Source: Streptococcus cuniculipharyngis (GTDB taxonomy: Bacteria; Bacillota; Bacilli; Lactobacillales; Streptococcaceae). From it: DNA of 64,000 bases. The notes under the pieces were generated by a model that saw nothing but the letters and a program-made list of their open reading frames with translations, did not search any database and was not told the DNA's origin. Below, piece by piece: positions 57,567 to 64,000 of the stretch. How positions within the stretch are numbered: position 1 is the first letter of the stretch; the number at the start of each line of letters is the position of its first letter. The position numbers and the translations under genes are program-made. The stretch spans positions 372,001 through 436,000 of the forward strand of contig NZ_VOHL01000001.1 of the NCBI RefSeq assembly GCF_007859195.1, in the 5' to 3' direction.

Positions 57567-58790
57567 CTATTTGTTAAAAGAAGCAATTCCTACAATAACT
57601 TCCACAGCCTTTAACATGGTTTCTAGACTAACAAACTCAAAACGACCGTGCATGTTCTCACCACCCGCAAAGATATTAGGAGTTGGAATCCCCATGAAGG
57701 AAATTTTAGACCCATCAGTGCCTCCACGGATTGGTTCAATAATTGGAGTAATCCCCAAATCTTCCATGACCTGTTTGGCCAGTTTAACAGGTGTCATATC
57801 TTTTTCAATAACCTGACGCATATTATAATATTGGTCCTTCATCTTAACAAGAACCCGCTCACTCCCCAGCTCCTTATTCATCTGCTCGGCAATAGCTAAG
57901 ATGGTCGCCTTACGCTTTTCAAAAGCTTGGTTATCAAAATCACGGATAATATAGTAACTTTGGCTCTCCTCTACACTACCCGACAGCTCCATCAAGTGAT
58001 AAAATCCTTGATACCCCTCTGTCAACTCAGGACGATCTGCCTCTGGCAATTGTTGATGAAAATCAATAGCCAACTGCAAAGCATTAATCATACTATCCTT
58101 AGCTGTGCCTGGATGAACATTTCGCCCTAGAAAACGCAACTCAGCCTCCGCAGCACTAAAGGTTTCATACTGCAATTCTCCCAGTGGCCCGCCATCTACA
58201 GTATAGGCAAAATCAACATCAAAATCCGCCACATCAAAGAAATCTGCCCCAATTCCAATTTCTTCATCAGGACCAAAACCAACCCTAATTTCCCCGTGAG
58301 GAATCTCTGGATGTTGGACCAAATAAGCCATAGCTGTCATAATTTCCGCAATACCTGACTTATCATCACTCCCCAATAAGGTGGTCCCATCTGTTGTTAC
58401 TAAGGTATCACCCAGATAATTTTTCAAATTTGGAAAATCTGTCGGTGACAACACAAAGCCCGATTGTCCCAAAGGAATCTCTGAGCCATCATAAGCTTCA
58501 ATAAGTTGAGGGCTAACACCCTCAGCATTGAAATCTGCTGTGTCCATATGAGCAATAAAACCAATCTTATATGGAAAATCTGCTGAATTAGCGGGCAGGG
58601 TTCCCACCACATAACCGTTACTCTCTAAATAATGCACATTCGTCAAACCAATTTTTTCCATTTCCGGTTTCAAAACAGTCAAGGCAAAATCTACCTGACT
58701 CTGAGTAGATGGTCTTGTTTGACTCTCTGGATTACTTCTTGTATTCACCTTAACATAAGTTAAAAAACGATTTAATAATTCTTCTCTCAT
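57567..58790 (-). CDS. pepT: Peptidase T (tripeptidase)
   Basis: M20 zinc aminotripeptidase, 407 residues. Zinc and catalytic residues are in [38 protein letters not shown] and [12 protein letters not shown]. Length is standard. A strong GGGGGAGGAC site precedes the ATG and TATAAT is at 58814-58819. A single gene. Confidence 0.95.
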   Translation of the reverse strand: MREELLNRFLTYVKVNTRSNPESQTRPSTQSQVDFALTVLKPEMEKIGLTNVHYLESNGYVVGTLPANSADFPYKIGFIAHMDTADFNAEGVSPQLIEAYDGSEIPLGQSGFVLSPTDFPNLKNYLGDTLVTTDGTTLLGSDDKSGIAEIMTAMAYLVQHPEIPHGEIRVGFGPDEEIGIGADFFDVADFDVDFAYTVDGGPLGELQYETFSAAEAELRFLGRNVHPGTAKDSMINALQLAIDFHQQLPEADRPELTEGYQGFYHLMELSGSVEESQSYYIIRDFDNQAFEKRKATILAIAEQMNKELGSERVLVKMKDQYYNMRQVIEKDMTPVKLAKQVMEDLGITPIIEPIRGGTDGSKISFMGIPTPNIFAGGENMHGRFEFVSLETMLKAVEVIVGIASFNK

Positions 58791-58861
58791 CGTCCTCCCC
58801 CTCTCTTACCATTATTATATAAGAAATTACTAAGAAAAACTATATAAAACCCATGATTTTC

Positions 58862-58898
58862 CAAAATAAAAGAAGCCTAGTTCAAAACTAGACCTCTC
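58862..58898 (-). terminator. Terminator of the cell-wall hydrolase gene
   Basis: AGAGGTCTAGTT (58886-58897) with AACTAGGCTTCT (58871-58882), then TTTTATTTT, on the minus strand. Confidence 0.8.
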
Positions 58899-58909
58899 TG
58901 AATGATTCC

Positions 58910-61900
58910 TTATAGTTTATCTGTAATCTTAACAAACGGCTTACCAATTCCAACAATATCTGAAGGGAATCGACTTTGCTGATTATAGATATTTGCCAAG
59001 GACCGCCAACCGTTTAGGGCTGGTGTATAAGGATCTCGCACATAAGTCATCCCATTTTGATAGCCTGATAAAACAAGTTCATGACTCAAGCTACCATAAA
59101 CACGAACATATGGTGGGCCCTGTACTGCCGCCAAAACATAGTGACCTTCTTTCAAGGCATCAACAAGTGCCTGATGACTAGTCACAGCTGTCGCTGTCAT
59201 ATTCCAGTTGTTTGCCGCTTCTAAAATACCTGTAGCAATGGTTCCTGACTCCAACTTATTGAATGAAACCGTCTTATTGTAAAGGTAATCTGCCACTTCT
59301 GTTGGTTTAATATCCTTGCCAGACAGCCCTGAAAATACCATACTCAAGGCAGCTGGAACACAACCAGTCGCATCCATCGTATAGGCACCATACCGTTTAG
59401 TAGACCAGCGCAAATCACGTTGTGAATAATAAGGTATATCAAAGTTTGTGCGTTTGACTTCTTGACTAATGGCCGTTAAAAATTCCATCTTACCTTGATT
59501 TTCTTGATAAAGATGCACTTGATAACGGCCTGTTCCCTGATGATTTGTCACATCAAACTTAGCTTGTGCGCTACTAGCTGTAGTCGTTAAATCATACCAA
59601 CGAATATCATCCTGTGCGTTATCTTCTGACCAAACGGCCATTTTCACAGGACCTTTCTGACTATCCACTTGATCAATCGTGACTTGATAGACACCTGTCC
59701 CTTGATAAGCAACAGTTGTTGTATAACCATTTTCCGTCTTAGTCGTGACCGAATTGTCAGATTTGCTAGACTCAGCTTTCTCATTTTCTGTAGTCTTCTC
59801 TGCTGATTTTTCGGTTGTAGCTGACACAGTAGTTGCAGGCAATACCGCTTGTTTTGAAACTGCCACATAACGACGGGTACCACTATGGGACACATAACTC
59901 AACCAGTTGTAGCCCTCAGATGTCAAGGTCTTATCATAATTAACCTTTTGACCTGCTTCATAGTAAGCCAAATCGGGGCTTGATAGCTTGGCTTCATTCT
60001 TTACACCAGCACGTTCTGTGAACTCATAAGTACCAGACGGTGCAAGTGCGCTGCTCGCAGGCTGACTCGGTACAACCACTGGGCTTGTTGGACGGGTTGG
60101 GGTTGTTGAGGTAGATGCGGTGGCACCGGCAGCTTGTTTTGAAACTGCCACATAACGACGGGTACCACTATGGGACACATAACTCAACCAGTTGTAGCCC
60201 TCAGATGTCAAGGTCTTGTCATAATTAACCTTTTGACCTGCTTCATAGTAAGCCAAATCGGGGCTTGATAGCTTGGCTTCATTCTTTACACCAGCACGTT
60301 CTGTGAACTCATAAGTACCAGACGGTGCAAGTGCGCTGCTCGCAGGCTGACTCGGTACAACCACTGGGCTTGTTGGACGGGTTGGGGTTGTTGAGGTAGA
60401 TGCGGTGGCACCGGCAGCTTGTTTTGAAACTGCCACGTAACGACGGGTACCACTGTGGGACACATAACTCAACCAGTTGTAGCCTTCAGATGTCAAGGTC
60501 TTATCATAATTAACCTTTTGACCTGCTTCATAGTAAGCCAAATCGGGGCTTGATAGCTTAGCCTCATTCTTTACACCAGCACGTTCTGTGAACTCATAGG
60601 TACCAGACGGTGCAAGTGCATTGCTTGCAGACTGACTCGGTACAGCCGTTGGGCTTGTTGGACGGGTTGGGGTTGTTGAGGTAGATGCGGTGGCACCGGC
60701 AGCTTGTTTTGAAACTGCCACGTAACGACGGGTACCACTGTGTGACACATAACTCAACCAGTTGTAACCTTCAGATGTCAAGGTCTTATCATAATTAACC
60801 TTTTGACCTGCCTCATAGTAGGCCAAATCGGGGCTTGATAGCTTGGCCTCATTCTTTACACCGGCACGTTCTGTGAACTCATAAGTACCAGACGGTGCAA
60901 GTGCGCTGCTTGCAGGCTGACTCGGTGCAGCCACTGGGCTTGTTGGACGAGTTGGGGTTGCACTAGTTGAGGTAGATGCGGTGGCACCGGCAGCTCGTTT
61001 TGAAACTGCCACGTAACGACGGGTACCACTATGGGACACATAACTCAACCAGTTGTAGTCTTCAGATGTCAAGGTCTTATCATAATTAACCTTTTGACCT
61101 GCCTCATAGTAAGCCAAATCTGGGCTTGATAGCTTGGCCTCATTCTTTACACCGGCACGTTCTGTGAACTCATAAGTACCAGACGGTGCAAGTGCGCTGC
61201 TTGCAGGCTGACTCGGTGCAGCCACTGGGCTTGTTGGACGGGTTGATGGCGTGGTTGAAACATTACTTGCAGCTTGTTTTGAGACTGCCACGTAACGACG
61301 GGTACCACTGTGTGACACATAACTCAACCAGTTGTAACCTTCAGATGTCAAGGTCTTATCATAATTAACCTTTTGACCTGCTTCATAGTAGGCCAAGTCT
61401 GGGCTTGATAGCTTGGCTTCATTCTTTACACCAGCACGTTCTGTGAACTCATAGGTACCAGACGGTGCAAGTGTATTGCTTGCAGGCTGACTCGGTGCAG
61501 CCACTGGGCTTGTTGGACGGGTTGATGGCGTGGTTGAAACATTACTTGCAGCTTGTTTTGAAACTGCCACGTAACGACGGGTACCACTATGGGACACATA
61601 ACTCAACCAGTTGTAGCCTTCAGATGTCAAGGCCTTATCATAATTAACCTTTTGACCTGCTTCATAGTAAGCCAAATCTGGGCTTGATAGCTTGGCCTCA
61701 TTCTTTACACCGGTACGTTCTGTGAACTCATAGGTACCAGACGGTGCAAGTGCATTGCTTGCAGGCTGACTCGGTGCAACCACTGGGCTACCGCTTGTCG
61801 CCGCTACATTTTTGACCGGAGGCATCTCGACAACTTCTGTATTAGGACTGTCCAGTTCAGTTTTTTTAGACTCTACTCCATAGGCCCTATAGTAGGCTTT

Positions 61901-62938
61901 AATGCCTTCCACGATACCGGTAGCCAGTTTTTCTTGATAGGCTTTCGTTGATAGATTAGCTCTTTCCGATGGGTTTGATAGATAACCCAACTCTAACAGA
62001 ACAGATGGTGCGGTTGTTTCCCGCAAGACAGCAAATGTTTGGCGTAAAACACCACGATCGCTAGCTCCTGTTTTCGCAACTGTTGATGCCTGGATGGATT
62101 GAGCAAGTAGAGCACTGCGTTTCAAGCGTTCAACATCCACATGATATTGAGCGTTCATCTTTGCTGGATAATAAGGATCATATTTGTAATAATAAGTCTC
62201 GATACCATTAGTAGCTGCACTTGTTGAAGCATTGATATGGATACTTACAAAAATATCTGCCAAGGTTTGATTAGCCTGATTAGATCGTTCTGTTAAGCCA
62301 ACATACCGATCATCACTTCTGGTAGATTCTACCTGATACCCTGATTGTTCTAACCCTTTTTTCACCAAGTTGTAGATAGATAGCGTTAGATTTTTTTCAC
62401 TAACTCCCTGATAGCCTGCACCTGGATCAAATCCTCCGTGACCAGCATCAAGATAGACAATCTTATTTAAAGCGGCATAATTACCTTGAGAAGCTGATGG
62501 GGATGTTTTTTGCTCTGACACGGCCTCGTCTGTTTTTACGGTCGAAGGAGCTGATGTATCCGTAGTGGTTACTTGCCCATCCTGAGATACTACCTCTTTA
62601 TCGACTGTCGTTTCTGGGCTGACTGCAGCTTCAGTAGAACTTGGTGATGTTTCCTCTTTGTTTTCTCCTGAACTCGCTGATTCTGAACTCACTGGGGTTG
62701 AGACCGGTGACTCTTCTATTACTGAATCAGCTTCACTGCTTGTAGCCGGCTCAGTCTCCCCTACACTGGAAGACGTCACTGATTCAGACGCTTGAGTCAG
62801 ACCAACTTCTGGGCTACTACTTTCTGAAACATTGTCGGTTGTGTTAGCAGCAGCTAGGCCTGCTTGACCAATTGCAGCGACAATAGCCACACTAGCAACT
62901 ACCCAACGTTTTTTAGCTTTATACATTTTTTTACGCAT
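58910..62938 (-). CDS. Secreted modular cell-wall hydrolase: amidase_3, seven SH3_5-like repeats, GBS-Bsp-like domain, C39-type peptidase
   Basis: A 1342-residue surface protein. N-terminal signal with KMYKAKKRW, similar to the KxYKxGKxW motif (to about residue 33), then a Ser/Thr/Glu-rich stretch to 155. An N-acetylmuramoyl-L-alanine amidase domain (about 159-350) has zinc residues His167, Glu181, His234 and the catalytic Glu317. Seven SH3_5-like wall-binding modules of 93-97 residues (about 386-1030) follow, each with LAPSGTYEFTER and WLSYVSHSGTRRY. Then a GBS-Bsp-like domain (about 1065-1155, VYQV, AVWSEDNAQDD, GRYQVHLY) and a C39-type peptidase (about 1165-1335; Cys in TGCVPAALSM, His in SHELVLSG). 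No LPXTG. ATG 62936-62938 is six bases from GAGGAG; 62944 is the alternative. Probably acts in cell separation. Confidence 0.9.
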   Translation of the reverse strand: MRKKMYKAKKRWVVASVAIVAAIGQAGLAAANTTDNVSESSSPEVGLTQASESVTSSSVGETEPATSSEADSVIEESPVSTPVSSESASSGENKEETSPSSTEAAVSPETTVDKEVVSQDGQVTTTDTSAPSTVKTDEAVSEQKTSPSASQGNYAALNKIVYLDAGHGGFDPGAGYQGVSEKNLTLSIYNLVKKGLEQSGYQVESTRSDDRYVGLTERSNQANQTLADIFVSIHINASTSAATNGIETYYYKYDPYYPAKMNAQYHVDVERLKRSALLAQSIQASTVAKTGASDRGVLRQTFAVLRETTAPSVLLELGYLSNPSERANLSTKAYQEKLATGIVEGIKAYYRAYGVESKKTELDSPNTEVVEMPPVKNVAATSGSPVVAPSQPASNALAPSGTYEFTERTGVKNEAKLSSPDLAYYEAGQKVNYDKALTSEGYNWLSYVSHSGTRRYVAVSKQAASNVSTTPSTRPTSPVAAPSQPASNTLAPSGTYEFTERAGVKNEAKLSSPDLAYYEAGQKVNYDKTLTSEGYNWLSYVSHSGTRRYVAVSKQAASNVSTTPSTRPTSPVAAPSQPASSALAPSGTYEFTERAGVKNEAKLSSPDLAYYEAGQKVNYDKTLTSEDYNWLSYVSHSGTRRYVAVSKRAAGATASTSTSATPTRPTSPVAAPSQPASSALAPSGTYEFTERAGVKNEAKLSSPDLAYYEAGQKVNYDKTLTSEGYNWLSYVSHSGTRRYVAVSKQAAGATASTSTTPTRPTSPTAVPSQSASNALAPSGTYEFTERAGVKNEAKLSSPDLAYYEAGQKVNYDKTLTSEGYNWLSYVSHSGTRRYVAVSKQAAGATASTSTTPTRPTSPVVVPSQPASSALAPSGTYEFTERAGVKNEAKLSSPDLAYYEAGQKVNYDKTLTSEGYNWLSYVSHSGTRRYVAVSKQAAGATASTSTTPTRPTSPVVVPSQPASSALAPSGTYEFTERAGVKNEAKLSSPDLAYYEAGQKVNYDKTLTSEGYNWLSYVSHSGTRRYVAVSKQAVLPATTVSATTEKSAEKTTENEKAESSKSDNSVTTKTENGYTTTVAYQGTGVYQVTIDQVDSQKGPVKMAVWSEDNAQDDIRWYDLTTTASSAQAKFDVTNHQGTGRYQVHLYQENQGKMEFLTAISQEVKRTNFDIPYYSQRDLRWSTKRYGAYTMDATGCVPAALSMVFSGLSGKDIKPTEVADYLYNKTVSFNKLESGTIATGILEAANNWNMTATAVTSHQALVDALKEGHYVLAAVQGPPYVRVYGSLSHELVLSGYQNGMTYVRDPYTPALNGWRSLANIYNQQSRFPSDIVGIGKPFVKITDKL
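59847..61780 (-). repeat. Seven tandem coding repeats, period 279-291 bases
   Basis: Repeat anchors (start of the conserved GAAACTGCCAC block, + strand) are at 59856, 60141, 60426, 60711, 61002, 61281 and 61560, so the periods are 285, 285, 285, 291, 279 and 279 bases. All are multiples of three. The units nearest the 3' end of the gene are almost identical in DNA, a sign of recent duplication or conversion. Confidence 0.95.
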
Positions 62939-63027
62939 ACGCATCTCCTCTTTCTAAAATTTTAGCACCTCTGCTTTAGTTGAGAAATCCTCAAGCATTA
63001 TCAAAATCTTAAACTATCCTCAATTCT

Positions 63028-63036
63028 ATTATAACA
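63028..63036 (-). promoter_or_regulatory. Promoter of the cell-wall hydrolase gene
   Basis: TGT TATAAT (63028-63033) on the minus strand, with a possible -35 TTGAAT about 18 bases upstream. The leader is about 80 bases. Confidence 0.6.
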
Positions 63037-63114
63037 TAAGACAAATTTAAAATTCAAACAATTTAGAATAAATTAAGTCACTTAATCTATCCTATCTATT
63101 TATTCGTAAACGAC

Positions 63115-63145
63115 AAATAAAAAAAGTGGAAAAATCCACTTTTTT
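63115..63145 (-). terminator. ezrA terminator
   Basis: AAAAAGTGGA and TCCACTTTTT (63121-63145) around a four-base loop with a T-run; it overlaps the ezrA stop codon. Confidence 0.85.
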
Positions 63146-64000
63146 AAAAAACAATACTTTCTCGTGTTTTTTCATAAGAAGAAACAAAACGATCGGTTAC
63201 TCCAGGTTCAACCAATTCTAAGGCATAAGAAATTTCATTGAAGGCCGCTTCATAAGCGTAGTCCACTTCAAATAATTTCAAGGCATGTTCAAAGCTATTT
63301 TGGACTCCTTGTTCAAAGCTACGATAGCGATTTGAATACTGGAGCAACTGTTCTGTCAAAGTCGCATGTTGAACCACCTGATAAGTCGTTGCTTCTAAGT
63401 TTTCAATCGCCGCTGTGGCCACTTCTAACAAACGACTAACCGCTTGAATATCAATACGACCACGACTTAATTCATCCATCAAGGCCTCTAATTGCGAGCT
63501 GGTTGTGAAAAAGACACTTAAAAATTCTTGCGGGATTCCCGGTAGGTTACGCTTTTCCATGTAACGCTTAATCATATGCAGCTTGTTCACATACACTTCA
63601 ACACTCTCACGCGCTGTTTTTTCTGTCTGCTCAATCTTCTTCAAATCCTCAAAGACTTCTAATTGGTCTTTTTCAATTGCTGATAGAGATTTCAATTGCC
63701 GACTAAAAAGAACTTGTAACTCAGAGAATGGTTTATCTTGCGTGTCCCAATGATCAATTGTTGGCGAAACCGCTTCTTCAACTTTTGTTAATTCGTTAGC
63801 AAAGTTACGAATACTCAGATTATGATTATCTGTCAAAATATATTTGCGTAATAAACGACTCAACTCGGTTTCCAACTGTTGATTATTATTTTTTACATGG
63901 GCTAGGTAGTCAGGAATTATCTTAACATCCTTCATCACTAGCTTCTGAGCTTGAATTTCTCGCTCAAAGATGTCATAGAGGTTATCAATTTTCTCTTGAA
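63144..64000 (-). CDS. ezrA: Septation ring formation regulator EzrA (C-terminal part; start outside the window)
   Basis: EzrA is a membrane-anchored coiled-coil protein that tunes FtsZ-ring assembly and recruits wall synthases. Only the last 285 or so residues are here; the frame runs off the right edge. The visible part is almost entirely helical and charged, and it ends [19 protein letters not shown], the characteristic streptococcal EzrA C-terminus. The N-terminal membrane segment is missing from view. Confidence 0.9.
   Translation of the reverse strand, partial: QEKIDNLYDIFEREIQAQKLVMKDVKIIPDYLAHVKNNNQQLETELSRLLRKYILTDNHNLSIRNFANELTKVEEAVSPTIDHWDTQDKPFSELQVLFSRQLKSLSAIEKDQLEVFEDLKKIEQTEKTARESVEVYVNKLHMIKRYMEKRNLPGIPQEFLSVFFTTSSQLEALMDELSRGRIDIQAVSRLLEVATAAIENLEATTYQVVQHATLTEQLLQYSNRYRSFEQGVQNSFEHALKLFEVDYAYEAAFNEISYALELVEPGVTDRFVSSYEKTRESIVF

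Noticed and set aside
59847-61780. Regular repeats that might look like a CRISPR array
   Set aside because: The repeat unit is 279-291 bases, coding in one frame, with no short repeat plus unique spacer pattern and no cas gene.

Overview
The window is chromosomal DNA from a low-GC Firmicute and the gene content points to Streptococcus: CiaRH, an SpxA1-type Spx beside ribF, the maltodextrin system with an MsmK-like ATPase, potABCD behind murB, an EbsA/ferredoxin/LysM/cmk cluster, and EzrA. The species cannot be fixed from what is visible. I see no insertion sequence, prophage, CRISPR array, rRNA or tRNA gene. Most of it is core chromosome with compact operons, mainly on the minus strand.

Layout: (1) 1-3.4 kb: 5' part of dnaG, mscL, a 374-base gene-free interval holding a strong candidate small RNA (about 2246-2456), rpsU and a uracil-DNA-glycosylase-family gene. 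(2) 3.4-15.2 kb: a maltose/maltodextrin island. A minus-strand operon malQ-malP-EEP nuclease/phosphatase-PTS EIICBA diverges from malE/X-malF-malG-msmK, with GCAAACG-type operators in the shared promoter region. (3) 15.4-21.8 kb: hup, ypmS, a GDSL hydrolase, degV, a bglA/AraC divergent pair, an acetyltransferase and a PAS-like orphan. (4) 21.9-36.1 kb: ciaRH, pepN, the phosphate-uptake operon headed by an rRNA methyltransferase gene, an inositol-monophosphatase-family gene, UPF0223, spxA1, ribF and truB. (5) 36.2-45.6 kb: DUF2130, an aromatic-acid-exporter-like protein, a Pr6Pr protein, alaS behind a T-box, prsA, an O-methyltransferase, and a HAD/GNAT pair. (6) 45.8-54 kb: murB-potABCD and hom-thrB-folC. 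(7) 54-64 kb: infC-rpmI-rplT with an L20-type leader, cmk, a LysM protein, ferredoxin, ebsA, pepT, a large repeat-bearing cell-wall hydrolase and the 3' part of ezrA.

The most unusual signals are regulatory. The 2.2-2.46 kb interval has a consensus promoter, six or so stem-loops (three of them abutting), a pyrimidine-rich loop complementary to a Shine-Dalgarno sequence, and a strong terminator. Five protein genes (UDG-family, rsmF, truB, O-methyltransferase, ferredoxin) have a -10 box only 6-7 bases before ATG and no usable ribosome-binding site, so they look like leaderless mRNAs; a 22-codon reading frame at the 5' end of the candidate sRNA has the same layout. infC appears to start at AUA. 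Two CiaR-type direct repeats are visible, before ciaR and before prsA. The cell-wall hydrolase carries seven near-identical SH3-like modules between an amidase domain and a C39-type peptidase domain.

Functionally, the mal genes import maltose and maltodextrins by PTS and ABC routes and break them down. The pst genes import phosphate. CiaRH, PrsA and the hydrolase concern the cell envelope. All coordinates and motifs were read by eye; no database search or folding program was run.
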